A stretch of DNA of 64,000 bases from Roseibium album (GCF_001404515.1 NZ_CXWE01000001.1:434001-498000), one strand, 5' to 3'. Positions 1 through 8,613 are shown, numbered from the stretch's first letter. A program made the numbers and translations. The notes: a model not told the origin generated them from the sequence alone.

Positions 1-318
1 ACCTTCAGCTCCGCCGGAAAAACCGCCTCCGGTCCAGCGGTCGGCGGCGTCGATTGCACGGCACGGGCTGACCGGTCGAACATAGTTCCCGGCATCGTCG
101 GGGCAGGAACCCGCAGTGGTTCCTATTCTTCTGTTCAGGGTACAAGCGTTGCCGCGCCGCTGGTTGCAAGGCGACTTTCGGAAGCATTTGCCAGATGTTC
201 GGACCAGGAGATCAAGAGCGCGGAAAAAGACAATTACCTTCCGATCGTGCAATCGATTGCATTATCGGATCAAAGTGTCGAGGGTCGTGCGCGATTAGGT
301 GAATTTCTGGTTATTTGA
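1..318 (+). CDS. S8 (subtilisin-like) serine peptidase, C-terminal fragment
   Basis: The frame is open from base 1 to a TGA at 316-318, giving the last 105 residues of a protein whose start lies outside the window. The sequence contains GTSVAAPLVAR, which matches the GTS(M/V)AAP block carrying the nucleophilic serine of subtilases. It is preceded by a glycine/serine-rich stretch as in that family. The Asp and His of the catalytic triad would lie upstream and cannot be checked. About 55 residues follow the serine block and contain no further domain I recognise. A strong terminator follows immediately. The family call rests on one motif in a fragment. Confidence 0.7.
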   Translation, partial: TFSSAGKTASGPAVGGVDCTARADRSNIVPGIVGAGTRSGSYSSVQGTSVAAPLVARRLSEAFARCSDQEIKSAEKDNYLPIVQSIALSDQSVEGRARLGEFLVI

Positions 319-343
319 ATTAGTAAAAGTTGAAAATTTACTC

Positions 344-370
344 AAAAGCCCGGTTTCAGCCGGGCTTTTT
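344..370 (+). terminator. Rho-independent terminator after the S8 peptidase gene
   Basis: A 10-bp stem (arms 344-353 and 360-369, core AGCCCGG/CCGGGCT) with a 6-nt loop ends in a run of T. It begins 26 nt after the stop codon of the peptidase fragment. Confidence 0.85.
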
Positions 371-674
371 CATTTGTTCGGAACTTAATTCACGCTTTTC
401 TCACGCGCGTGAGCGCAATGAATATTGTAACTAATAGCCTCAAGAGCAGAGCAACAGCACAGACGCGTTCCGGAGACGGAAACAAGTGCGACAGAAGTAT
501 CCCTCGAAAGGTGGTTCCGTGAAGAGGGAAGATTGAGCGTCCGGCTTTGAAACGGATATTTGCGGGCCACGATGCACCGGGAAACGGTTGCCACGAGGCC
601 CGACGCGAGGAAGACAGCCCCATCGACTGCCTGCTTCCTCAAACAACGTATCGACGAAAGCTTTGGAGGTAATC
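371..674. other. Intergenic region upstream of the SGNH-type gene
   Basis: About 300 bases between the terminator and the next start codon. Overlapping reading frames exist on both strands but none has a ribosome binding site or a recognisable product. It presumably carries the promoter of the gene at 675. I see no clear operator or RNA structure. Confidence 0.5.
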
Positions 675-1574
675 ATGTACGCCGACATCCTGGAAGCGAC
701 AGTCTTGAACAACACGCGATATGAGAAGGATCCCAACAGATGCCTTGCCTATCACGTTCTGGATGACAATCGTGTTCCACTTACTCAAGAGCAGGTTGCT
801 GTTGAGTGGTCAGCGTCAGGCAAGGGAGAAGATGCGCACCCGATCAGGATTCGCCGGTCGCCGATCCGCATCTGCGCAAGTGGTGACTCCTGGATCAACG
901 TTGTGATCGAAGTGTCACGGTATCTTGGCTACAACAAGACCTTCTTCGACATCCTCGAATGTTACTACCAGACAGCAAGCTCTGCCTGGCCGGGATACAC
1001 CTTCGACGACCTGATCGAGCAAAAGCCTTTCCGCGTTCACGTGGATACCGGTGTCTATGATTATTTCGTGTTTTCAGGCGGCGGCAACGAGCTGCTGGGC
1101 GGCTGCGCTCTTTCCAGGCTGCTGAAGGACAGAAGCGCTGTATTGGGGTCCGATCGTGCGGAAGACTATCTGCACATGGATCGACTGGAAGCGGTTCTGG
1201 AGAAGTTGAAAAAGGGATATGTCGAGATTGCCGAACACGTCCTGAAACAGGCGCCGCGCACGCAGTTGCTTGTCCAGGGATACGACTATCCGGTCGCACA
1301 CAGCGACGGGCCATGGTTCGGTCGTCCCTTCGCAAAGCGCAATTTCCGCTTCGAAGCTGACAAGGAACTGATCAACGCGATCCTGACTTATCTCGTCGAC
1401 CGTTTCTACGGCTTCCTTCACGATGTCGATTCTCAGTTTCCGAACGTGACCGTGGTTGATATCCGGAACATGGTTCGCGGTCGCTGGACGGACGAATTTC
1501 ACCCCGAAGTCGAGGCATCAAAGGATATTGCCGGTTACTATCGAAACGTGATTGACGGGTATCATTTTGTGTAA
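675..1574 (+). CDS. SGNH/GDSL-type hydrolase-like protein
   Basis: A 299-residue protein. The ATG at 675 is preferred over an in-frame upstream codon at 588 because GGAGG sits 5 nt before it. Three SGNH-hydrolase blocks can be seen in order: GDSW with candidate nucleophile Ser72, GGGNE with candidate oxyanion Asn138, and a C-terminal DEFHP with the Asp273/His276 pair. Spacing and length fit the superfamily, whose members hydrolyse esters, acyl groups or acetylated sugars. There is no signal peptide or membrane segment, so the protein is probably cytoplasmic. The gene stands alone between two terminators. The substrate is unknown and the assignment rests on motifs only. Confidence 0.6.
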   Translation: MYADILEATVLNNTRYEKDPNRCLAYHVLDDNRVPLTQEQVAVEWSASGKGEDAHPIRIRRSPIRICASGDSWINVVIEVSRYLGYNKTFFDILECYYQTASSAWPGYTFDDLIEQKPFRVHVDTGVYDYFVFSGGGNELLGGCALSRLLKDRSAVLGSDRAEDYLHMDRLEAVLEKLKKGYVEIAEHVLKQAPRTQLLVQGYDYPVAHSDGPWFGRPFAKRNFRFEADKELINAILTYLVDRFYGFLHDVDSQFPNVTVVDIRNMVRGRWTDEFHPEVEASKDIAGYYRNVIDGYHFV

Positions 1575-1676
1575 GTTTTCAGTTTTGCGGGCAACCGCAC
1601 CAGATCTTTTGCCGACGGTCCGAAAGGACCTGAAGCGCTAGGCATTTAATCTGAAATTTGTTTTTAATCGTGTTCG

Positions 1677-1709
1677 GTGGCGGGGCTTGTCCCCGCCGCT
1701 TATTTTTTT
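1677..1709 (+). terminator. Rho-independent terminator after the SGNH-type gene
   Basis: A stem of GGCGGGG (1679-1685) and CCCCGCC (1691-1697) with a 5-nt loop, followed by a T-rich run. It lies between the plus-strand SGNH gene and the converging desaturase gene, and its T-run orientation serves the plus strand. Confidence 0.8.
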
Positions 1710-1719
1710 GAGGCGAGAC

Positions 1720-2625
1720 TTAATGTTCGAGCCTGCGGGCGCTGGCGGAAACATCATTTTGTTCTGGGGCAGGTGCTTCGGTCGCCGCTTCCGATTTGCC
1801 GAAAATCTGCGGATAGGCCTTTTTCGTAAAGGGATAGATCAGTTGACCGCGAAGGCTCTGCTTCATGTTGTCCGTAACACCCGTGGGAACGTCACAGGGT
1901 CCTGGAACACGACAGGTGCCGAACATCTGGTCCCAGAGCGAGAATACGGTTGCGAAATTGGTGTCGAAGGCCCTTGGGTCGGTCGCATGGTGCCAGCGGT
2001 GCATGGCCGGCGACACGAAAATCCGGCCGAGCGGACCATAGGTCCATGGCAGGTCCGCGTGGATGAACGCGCCATAATAGTGCCGGACGAGGCCGTTCGC
2101 GACGATTGCGAATGGGGGAACTCCCAGGAGGAAAAGCGCTAGATTGTCGATGACAAACGTTGTGAACCGGTTGATCGGATGAAAGCGCTGCACCGCGATC
2201 CAGGTCATCTGCGTGTCGGAGTGATGCACCGCATGCGCAGGCCAGAGGACCCAGGTATGCTCCAGCCTGTGCCGCCAATACCCGACGAAATCGGCAATCG
2301 CGATTGCGATCAGTATTGTCAGCCAACCTGGCAGTTCCGACCAGGTGTCCAGCGATAAGAGGCTCAGACCATTGTCACGGACGAGTTCTGACAGGAATGT
2401 GCCGAGAATGATGATCATCGGCACAATGAACATCGCGTCAAACAGCATGAGTTTGACGTTGAGGTGGATTTCAGGCAGGGCCCTGCGCAGGTCGTCCAGA
2501 GCTTTTTTCCGCCGCATGAGCATCGCGAGCAGCGAAAAAAAGATGATCGGCACCAGCAGTCCCTTGAAAGCCGAAACGACGGCCGCGATCGAGGTCGCAA
2601 TAAGATTGATCAGCGCTTCGCTCAT
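1720..2625 (-). CDS. Sterol desaturase / fatty acid hydroxylase family membrane protein
   Basis: A 301-residue integral membrane protein with hydrophobic segments near residues 8-35, 60-85 and 95-120. The histidine clusters of the di-iron fatty acid hydroxylase superfamily are present in order: HRLEH, HAVHH and HRWHH. These ligate the two irons that activate oxygen for C-H hydroxylation or desaturation of a lipid. Bacterial members act on lipids such as ornithine lipids, hopanoids or carotenoids, and this sequence does not reveal which. The C-terminal 25 residues are Ala/Glu/Pro-rich and probably disordered. The gene is monocistronic and converges on the SGNH gene. Confidence 0.85.
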   Translation of the reverse strand: MSEALINLIATSIAAVVSAFKGLLVPIIFFSLLAMLMRRKKALDDLRRALPEIHLNVKLMLFDAMFIVPMIIILGTFLSELVRDNGLSLLSLDTWSELPGWLTILIAIAIADFVGYWRHRLEHTWVLWPAHAVHHSDTQMTWIAVQRFHPINRFTTFVIDNLALFLLGVPPFAIVANGLVRHYYGAFIHADLPWTYGPLGRIFVSPAMHRWHHATDPRAFDTNFATVFSLWDQMFGTCRVPGPCDVPTGVTDNMKQSLRGQLIYPFTKKAYPQIFGKSEAATEAPAPEQNDVSASARRLEH

Positions 2626-2923
2626 TGAGCCACAAGCCTTTGCACAACAGGAAAATATCGCCTGTGACAGCTTATCGGCCGGGGTGTTAAGGCTGGCTTA
2701 AGGGGTTGCCGGCGCTAAGGACGTCTCGTCAACAGCGCCCTGCATCCGTCTTCGTGAGTACTGAAAACAGCATCCACGAGACCAAAGGCCAATTTGCCTC
2801 GCTATGGGGTCCAAATTCTGATGTGATCGCTCTATTGGAGCGGCGCGTCAACCAGATCAGCAACTGCCGAAGTTTGCTGGTTTGGGCGATTCCGAAGTGT
2901 CCCCTCGTTTTCAAGGCTGGAAC
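2626..2923. other. Intergenic region between desaturase and TRAP genes
   Basis: Roughly 300 bases. It must hold the promoter of the desaturase gene and the 3' end of the TRAP mRNA. A 73-codon plus-strand frame (2706-2927) has no ribosome binding site and no recognisable product. I see no clear hairpin terminator. Confidence 0.4.
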
Positions 2924-4219
2924 CTAGTTCAGATAACCGAATGTTCGGGGTAACCAGAGCACAAGACCCGGAAACAGGATCAACGCGGAAAGTGCTGCCA
3001 GCAACACTGCCAGAAAAGGCCAGATTTCCCTGATGATTTCATTCAGCGGGATGCGGGTGACCGCGTTGATGACAAACAGAAGGATGCCGTAGGGAGGGGT
3101 AATCAATCCGATCATGCAGTTCACGACTGCCACCACGCCGAAGTGAACGAGGTCGATGCCAAGCTCGCGGCATGTCGGTATGAAAAGCGGAATGATGACG
3201 AGGATGATCGTCGTGGCATCCAGAACGCATCCCAGAAGCAGGAGCAGAATATTGACCATGATCAGGAAGGCCAGCGGGTGGATATCGAGGCCAACCAGTT
3301 GCGCCGCCATGAGTGTCGGGATGTTCTCTGAAGCAACGATGTAGTTCAGGATCAACGCGCCACCGATCACGATGCCCACCGCCGCGGAAGACCGTGCGCT
3401 TTCAACGAGGATCCCGTAAAGCGAACGAAGCGACAGGGCCCGGTAGAAAAGTCCTGCCAGGACAAGCGCATAGAAGGCGGCGACCGCAGCAGCTTCGGTT
3501 GGTGTCGTGACGCCGCCATAAATTCCGTAGAGCAGGATCGCGGGCATCAGAAGGGCCGGGAAGGCGTTGACGGTCAGTTGCGGCAACTCTACCAGGGGAA
3601 CCGCCGGCTCCAGTGCGAAATTCCGGCGATGCGACAGCCAGATGTTGAGCCCCATCAGCACGGCTCCCATCAACAAGCCCGGAACAATTCCTCCCAGAAA
3701 CAGATAGCCGATCGAGGTGTTGGAAACGAGCGCATAGAGCACCATCGGGATCGATGGGGGAATGATTGGCCCGATGGTGGCGGACGCGGCGGTGATCGCG
3801 GCTGCATAGCCGCGCGTGTAGTGACCGCTTTTGGTCATCATCTCGATAATGATCTTGCCGATCCCTGCCGCGTCGGCCACGGCGGATCCCGACATTCCGG
3901 AAAAGATCAGGGACGCAACAATGTTTACGTGGCCCAGCCCTCCACGGAAACGGCCGACAAGTGCGATGCAAAACTGCAGAAGCCGATCGCTGATCGTTCC
4001 TGCATTCATGATGTTTGCGGCGACGATGAACAAGGGAACAGCCAGAAGCACAAAGCTGGAATAAAGCCCGTCCATGAGCACTTTTCCGGCAAGGCCGATG
4101 TCTTGTCCTGCAGCAAACAGATAGACCAGCGATGAGACCAGGATGGCATACGCGATCGGCGCACCGAGGCCTGCCAGCAGAAACAGTGTTCCGAGGCACA
4201 GCAGAAATTGAATGCTCAT
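2924..4219 (-). CDS. dctM: TRAP transporter large permease (DctM family)
   Basis: A 431-residue, highly hydrophobic protein with about 12 predicted helices, the usual size of the TRAP large subunit that performs Na+-coupled transport across the inner membrane. The segment TIGPIIPPSIPMVLYA and the later GLITPPYGILLFV are the conserved DctM loop motifs. The start ATG overlaps the stop of the small-permease gene by 4 nt (ATGA), so the two subunits are translationally coupled. It is the last gene of a minus-strand operon that also encodes a DapA-family lyase, a GntR regulator, and the binding and small permease subunits. Substrate is unassigned, probably an organic or sugar acid. Confidence 0.93.
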   Translation of the reverse strand: MSIQFLLCLGTLFLLAGLGAPIAYAILVSSLVYLFAAGQDIGLAGKVLMDGLYSSFVLLAVPLFIVAANIMNAGTISDRLLQFCIALVGRFRGGLGHVNIVASLIFSGMSGSAVADAAGIGKIIIEMMTKSGHYTRGYAAAITAASATIGPIIPPSIPMVLYALVSNTSIGYLFLGGIVPGLLMGAVLMGLNIWLSHRRNFALEPAVPLVELPQLTVNAFPALLMPAILLYGIYGGVTTPTEAAAVAAFYALVLAGLFYRALSLRSLYGILVESARSSAAVGIVIGGALILNYIVASENIPTLMAAQLVGLDIHPLAFLIMVNILLLLLGCVLDATTIILVIIPLFIPTCRELGIDLVHFGVVAVVNCMIGLITPPYGILLFVINAVTRIPLNEIIREIWPFLAVLLAALSALILFPGLVLWLPRTFGYLN

Positions 4220-4779
4220 TCGCTCTGTCTCCGGCCGTCTTGCTCGGGCATTTCAGGCAAGCCATGGCGGTAAGCCTGCCAGACAGTCCAAAAGTAGCGC
4301 GCCGAGACTGCGACGAGAAACAGCATGTAGACCACATAAAGGTCGCGCATTCTGATCCAGTCGCCGAACAATGAAGAGAGCGTGGCGGTTTTCTTGAGCC
4401 TCAGTATGTAGAACTTGGACCAGGTGGGTTCAATCGAAACGGCGAGGCCAATGGCAATGCACAAGCCGAAGACAATCACGAAGATGCGCCTCAGCTTCCG
4501 GTTGACCCGGCTGTACAATATGTCGAAACGCACGTGATCGTTTTCGCGAACCACAAAGGCATTGCCCCAAAAAACAAGCCATAGCCACATGACAAGGCAA
4601 AGCTCCAGGGTCCAGCCAAACAGCGTCGGTTCAAGAAAAGGAAGATATTCAGGCAGCCACTCCAGGCGTGCCGAATAACGGATGAAAATTTGAAGTAAGA
4701 AGGTCAGGAACATAACGGCCATCATGGCCGCTGCGGCCGCCTGGGCCGCGTGTCTCAGACCTGCAGCAATCTGTTTCAT
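4216..4779 (-). CDS. dctQ: TRAP transporter small permease (DctQ family)
   Basis: A 187-residue protein with four hydrophobic segments and the size and topology of the DctQ subunit, which partners DctM in the inner membrane. The central WLEWLPEYLPF-like and WLVFWGNAFVVRENDHVRFD regions match the family pattern, including the conserved acidic HVRFD. The 3' end overlaps dctM by 4 nt. A perfect 9-bp inverted repeat lies between this gene and the upstream binding-protein gene. Confidence 0.9.
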   Translation of the reverse strand: MKQIAAGLRHAAQAAAAAMMAVMFLTFLLQIFIRYSARLEWLPEYLPFLEPTLFGWTLELCLVMWLWLVFWGNAFVVRENDHVRFDILYSRVNRKLRRIFVIVFGLCIAIGLAVSIEPTWSKFYILRLKKTATLSSLFGDWIRMRDLYVVYMLFLVAVSARYFWTVWQAYRHGLPEMPEQDGRRQSE

Positions 4780-4798
4780 GTTTGCCGTTCACCAATTT

Positions 4799-4826
4799 GG
4801 GCAAGGGCGAAACTTCACCCTTGCCC
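4799..4826 (-). other. Intercistronic stem-loop between dctP and dctQ
   Basis: Perfect arms GGGCAAGGG (4799-4807) and CCCTTGCCC (4818-4826) with a 10-nt loop lie just after the dctP stop codon. No T-run follows on the minus strand, so it is more likely an mRNA 3'-end stabiliser or attenuator than a full terminator. Such an element would let the binding protein be made in excess over the permeases. Confidence 0.65.
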
Positions 4827-4834
4827 TGCCTGGG

Positions 4835-5830
4835 TTAGTTGCCCAGTGCGTTGATTTTATCAAGCACACCGTCAGGCCAGGAGGCAGCAAACTCGGAACC
4901 GACATATTGAGATTGCACATGGTCACGGAAGGCATTCAGGTCCGGTTCGTAAATCGCCAAACCTTTTTCTTCCAGAAACGATACCAGTTCAGCTTCCTTT
5001 TGAAGCTGGGCATTGCGACCGCTTTCGGCGGCAGCTTCCGCTGCAGCTTTCACTTTCGCCTGCTGTTCCGGAGTGAGTTCATCCCAGACAGCCTTTGAGA
5101 ACGCCACGTAGTTCAAATCCACCAGATGCGAAGTCAGTGCGATCTGATTGGTGACTTCGAAAAACTTTGCATCCACCACGGTCGGCAGAGGGTTGTCTTG
5201 CCCGTCGACAGAACCGGTTTGCAATGCGGTGTAAACTTCCGTGAAAGCCATCGGAGTCGGGTTTGCACCCAGGGCTTTGCCCAGGAACTGCCATGCATCG
5301 GTCCCCGGCATCCGCAGGTTTACACCGGCAAGGTCAGCCGGGGTTTTGACCGTCAACTCATCCTTGGTTTGCCGCAGGTTGACATGACGGCGGCCCAGAT
5401 ACATGACGGCCAGAAGTTTCACACCCAGTTCGTCTTCTACCTTCTGTTTGAACGGGTCCATCAACGGATCGTTGAAAACACGCACCTGATGGTCGGCATC
5501 CTGATGCACATAGCCAGTCGCAAAAATCGAGAACTCGGGGAAATACTGTGCGAGTTCCTGGGCGGATGCGATCGACATTTCCAGGTCACCCGAAGCGATG
5601 GCTTCAAGCTCCGAATTCTGTTTGATCAGTGACGCATTGTAATGGGGCTCGTATGTCGCGAATTCCGCCACTTCCGGTGCAAATACTTCGGCCAAGGCGA
5701 CCGACCGCTGGTCGGTTTCGGATGCCGGCGTCGACATGCGAAGCGTAACCTTGTCGTCAGCCACTGCGGACGTGGCAATCGCCAAAGCCGTCAATGCAGC
5801 TAAACTATTAAGAACAAAAGATGATTTCAT
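4835..5830 (-). CDS. dctP: TRAP transporter substrate-binding protein (DctP family)
   Basis: A 331-residue periplasmic protein with a typical N-terminal signal peptide (cleavage near SAVADD, residue 24). The body carries the DctP pattern: TLRMSTPAS at the N-terminus, the RRHVNLRQTKDELTVKTPADLAGVNLRMPG block including the conserved carboxylate-binding arginine (NLRMPG), and PLPTVVDAKFFEV. It captures a carboxylate-containing ligand in the periplasm and delivers it to DctQM. Its start has GGAGGAAG just upstream. It follows the GntR gene with a 43-nt gap. Confidence 0.93.
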   Translation of the reverse strand: MKSSFVLNSLAALTALAIATSAVADDKVTLRMSTPASETDQRSVALAEVFAPEVAEFATYEPHYNASLIKQNSELEAIASGDLEMSIASAQELAQYFPEFSIFATGYVHQDADHQVRVFNDPLMDPFKQKVEDELGVKLLAVMYLGRRHVNLRQTKDELTVKTPADLAGVNLRMPGTDAWQFLGKALGANPTPMAFTEVYTALQTGSVDGQDNPLPTVVDAKFFEVTNQIALTSHLVDLNYVAFSKAVWDELTPEQQAKVKAAAEAAAESGRNAQLQKEAELVSFLEEKGLAIYEPDLNAFRDHVQSQYVGSEFAASWPDGVLDKINALGN

Positions 5831-5873
5831 TTTACTTCCTCCTCAGTCATTGCGGTGTTTCCCGCATTCTTCG

Positions 5874-6527
5874 TCAAACCCCAAGGGCCCGGCGTTTTGC
5901 GCTGTCCACGTGAGCATGCACAGCTTCAACAGTTTTCCCAACGTCGCGAACCTCAAGTGCGTTGATGATCACCAGGTGTTCGGTCATTACGGACTCCACC
6001 AATTCCGGCAACATGCGGGTGTCGGAGTTTCTGATCAGGCGTATCTTGATCGCATTCACCCGGTGAATGTCGGAGATTATCCGGTTGCCGAGAAAATCGA
6101 TGACAAAATCATGGAATGCCCAATCCATATGCTGTGCACGCGACAGTAATTCCGGCGTCACGCCGCGCTCCGCTTCACTCAATGTATTACGGTGTTCGCT
6201 TGCGATGCGCTCAATATCGGCATCCGGCGCATTTTCGCAAAAACACGCGAAGGCCTCGCTTTCGATAATCCTGCGCAGCTGGAAAGCATTGCGGATCAGT
6301 TCCAGATCGATATTGAGAACCTGCAGACCCCGTTTGGGGACCGTGCGGATCAGACCGTCCGCCTCAAGCCGGGGGATCATCTCGCGAATTGCGCCCAAGG
6401 GCATCCCTGTGAGGTCGACAAGTTCCCGTTGAGACACGATCTGCCCTGGCTGAATATCACGCGCAAGGAGCTTTTCGGTGAAACTGGAGTAAGCGTCATC
6501 GCGAAGGCGGCGTTCGGTCCTGTTCAT
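5874..6527 (-). CDS. GntR family transcriptional regulator, FCD subfamily
   Basis: A 217-residue regulator. Residues ~12-75 form the winged helix-turn-helix (SQRELVDLTGMPLGAIREMIPRLEADGLIRTVPKRG). The remainder is the all-helical FCD ligand-binding domain, with the polar/histidine positions expected for a metal-assisted carboxylate site (for example WAFHDFVI, HLVIINALEVRD and HAHVDSAKRRAL). Start and stop are coupled to its neighbours: its ATG overlaps the stop of the lyase gene by 4 nt. It probably responds to the TRAP substrate or a breakdown product and controls the operon and the divergent kinase from sites around 7421-7456. Confidence 0.9.
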   Translation of the reverse strand: MNRTERRLRDDAYSSFTEKLLARDIQPGQIVSQRELVDLTGMPLGAIREMIPRLEADGLIRTVPKRGLQVLNIDLELIRNAFQLRRIIESEAFACFCENAPDADIERIASEHRNTLSEAERGVTPELLSRAQHMDWAFHDFVIDFLGNRIISDIHRVNAIKIRLIRNSDTRMLPELVESVMTEHLVIINALEVRDVGKTVEAVHAHVDSAKRRALGV

Positions 6528-7390
6528 GCGGCCATGCCCTTTCCTTCCGCCGCTAGAATTTCGGACTTCTGTTCCGCCGTTAACCGGGTCAGGGGTGCAC
6601 GCACGTTTTCCCAGACCGGATCACCCAACGCATTGGCCAACAACACCTTCAGGGTCGGGATAACAGGCAGGGCCACAATCCGGTCAACGGTTTGCGTAAG
6701 CATCGTGTCTTCGGTTGAAGAGGTGATGATGTTGCAAAGCCTTTCGGGATACAGATTGGCAACGCCCGTGATGGACCCGACACAACCCATTGGAACAGCT
6801 TTGTGCAACAGGCGTTCATCGCCTATCAAAACCGGCAGCAGCTTGCTTTCCAACAATCGAACGGCGTTTGCCCAGTCACCGGAGCTGTCTTTTATGGCGA
6901 CTATCCGTTCAGGGTTGGCTTCCTTGAGGCGCTTGGTCAGGGACGACGATATGCCGACACCGGTAACCTGAGGAATATTGTAAAGAATGATCCCGGCTTG
7001 TGAGTTGCTTAAGGCCAGGAGCTCGGCAAACCACCGAAAGACGCCATCTTCACCAGCATTGCCGAAGTAGCAGGGAGGCGGCACCAGAAAGCGAGTGATC
7101 CCGGCTCGCATTCCTTCGTCAATCTGGGCCGCAACATCCGCTGCTGCCGACCCATAAACACCCAATACGATGCGATTGCAGGACAAGCCGGTTTCGAGCA
7201 GCGCACTGATCCCGATGTGCCGCTCGCTTGCGGCAATCGAAGCACCTTCGCCCGTGGTGCCAAACAACGTCACGCCAGACACACCCCGGCTGACTACCGA
7301 AGCTGCATGAGTGGCAAGCCGCGCCACGTCAATGCAGCCATCATCTGTGAATGGGGTCAGCAATGCTGTCAGAACGCCAAATTGTGCCAT
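6524..7390 (-). CDS. Dihydrodipicolinate synthase / N-acetylneuraminate lyase family aldolase
   Basis: A 288-residue (beta/alpha)8 class I aldolase/lyase. The family motifs are clear: GTTGEG near residue 43, YNIPQVTG with the catalytic tyrosine near residue 138, and AIKDSSGD carrying the Schiff-base lysine near residue 166. These enzymes cleave or form C-C bonds of pyruvate-derived compounds such as 2-keto-3-deoxy sugar acids, sialic acid or hydroxyproline-derived acids. Association with a TRAP importer and a divergent PfkB kinase argues for a catabolic aldolase rather than lysine biosynthesis. It is the first gene of the TRAP operon. Exact substrate is open. Confidence 0.88.
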   Translation of the reverse strand: MAQFGVLTALLTPFTDDGCIDVARLATHAASVVSRGVSGVTLFGTTGEGASIAASERHIGISALLETGLSCNRIVLGVYGSAAADVAAQIDEGMRAGITRFLVPPPCYFGNAGEDGVFRWFAELLALSNSQAGIILYNIPQVTGVGISSSLTKRLKEANPERIVAIKDSSGDWANAVRLLESKLLPVLIGDERLLHKAVPMGCVGSITGVANLYPERLCNIITSSTEDTMLTQTVDRIVALPVIPTLKVLLANALGDPVWENVRAPLTRLTAEQKSEILAAEGKGMAA

Positions 7391-7420
7391 CGGTTTCCCT
7401 GGATTGAACTACTCCATAAT

Positions 7421-7456
7421 ACATGACATTTTAAACATGTACAGGCTAACATGTTA
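7421..7456. promoter_or_regulatory. Candidate FCD-regulator binding region between lyase and kinase genes
   Basis: Three CATG-centred elements lie in the divergent intergenic region: ACATG at 7421-7425, ACATGT at 7435-7440, and the perfect 10-bp palindrome TAACATGTTA at 7447-7456. The elements are spaced 14 and 15 nt apart. The region separates the operon start (7390) from the kinase start (7481). The co-encoded FCD-type GntR regulator is the obvious candidate to bind here. Binding is inferred. Confidence 0.45.
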
Positions 7457-7480
7457 CGTGTAAATTTTAGAGAGGCCACC

Positions 7481-8329
7481 ATGCCAACCGTCATCTGCGC
7501 CGGATTGATAACTCTCGATGCGGTATACGATCTGGACGCTTATCCGCAGGAAGGCAGCAAGGTCAGGGCAAGCTCTGCCCGGCTGTTACCCGGTGGCGGT
7601 GCGCTGCTTGCGGCAACGACAATTGCGCGATTGGGCGGGACGGCCCGGCTCGCCGGGGCCATAGGTGACGATCTGTTCGGTCAGTACCTTCGCGGTCAAA
7701 TGACGCGGCGTGGAATTGATGATGCTCTTGTTCAAACCCTGCGGGGCGAGGCAACGGCTCATTCCGCAATATTCGTTACCGCTGATGGTGAGCGCACCAT
7801 TGTCAATCAGAGACCGGATCATCTGCGTGACATGAAATTGACGGCCGATGTTCCCGAATTCGACGTCGTTCTGGCAGATACGCGGTGCTGCAATCTGGCG
7901 ATAGAATTGTTTGCGATGGCAAATCAGCAGGGCAGGCCCGCGGTTCTGGACGGTGAGGCACCATTGCCTCGGGATCTCCTGCCTTTTGTCAGCCACCTTG
8001 CACTTTCCGAACAGGGGTTGGCTGACTTTGGTGGCAAATCGTTGTCGGGGATCGCAGCACAGAACCAATGCTGGGCGTGCGCGACGCGCGGAGCAGCCGA
8101 GGTGCAAATTCATGATGGGAGCACAATTGCCCCGCCGCAGGTGAAATCACTGGACACGCTGGGAGCAGGTGATGTTTGGCACGGTGCCTTTGCCTTTGCA
8201 TTGGGTGACGGGCTCAACGAGCCGGACGCAGTTGAATTTGCCAACACATCAGCGGCGCTGTTCGTCTCGCGCATTGGGGAGGAGCGATTTCCTACCTATG
8301 ACGAGGTCCAGGAAAAACTCGAAAACTGA
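7481..8329 (+). CDS. PfkB/ribokinase family sugar kinase
   Basis: A 282-residue kinase starting at the ATG at 7481, which has GAGAGG just upstream. An in-frame ATG at 7451 lies inside the putative operator and lacks such a site. N-terminal family signature RLLPGGGALLAATTIARLGG binds the sugar. The C-terminal LDTLGAGDVWHGAFA carries the catalytic base Asp of the GAGD motif and the ATP anion hole. It phosphorylates a sugar or keto-deoxy sugar acid with ATP. Its divergence from the TRAP/lyase operon suggests it acts on the imported compound or its product, for example as a KDG-type kinase, but specificity cannot be read from the sequence. Confidence 0.87.
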   Translation: MPTVICAGLITLDAVYDLDAYPQEGSKVRASSARLLPGGGALLAATTIARLGGTARLAGAIGDDLFGQYLRGQMTRRGIDDALVQTLRGEATAHSAIFVTADGERTIVNQRPDHLRDMKLTADVPEFDVVLADTRCCNLAIELFAMANQQGRPAVLDGEAPLPRDLLPFVSHLALSEQGLADFGGKSLSGIAAQNQCWACATRGAAEVQIHDGSTIAPPQVKSLDTLGAGDVWHGAFAFALGDGLNEPDAVEFANTSAALFVSRIGEERFPTYDEVQEKLEN

Positions 8330-8613
8330 GATATTGCCGGCTTTCAGGATGCCTGGATTGGGTGCAGGAACCATCTGCGCCATCCGGTTACCAATATGCC
8401 GGGTGACATCCGGCAATTCCCATTCGGCCCCACGCGGTGAGGGGTCGCGAAAAAACGAGTGACAGGCCCTGATCCCGAGACTTGTCATTTGTCTGCTTCG
8501 CGCCCTCGAAACGGACGTTCGACTCATGTCCGCCTGCTACCGAAAGCCGGCATTTGTTCTATTTCGAGCAAATGTCTGAGAACGGGAAGCGGATTTCCGT
8601 TGCAGCACGGTCA

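Noticed and set aside
385-736. Several overlapping minus-strand reading frames in the leader of the SGNH gene
   Set aside because: They overlap one another in different frames, have no ribosome binding site and no recognisable product; the plus-strand gene at 675 has a clear GGAGG.
3578-4135. Plus-strand frame of 185 codons opposite dctM
   Set aside because: It is the antisense shadow of a well-conserved membrane permease, with composition typical of reverse-complemented hydrophobic codons.
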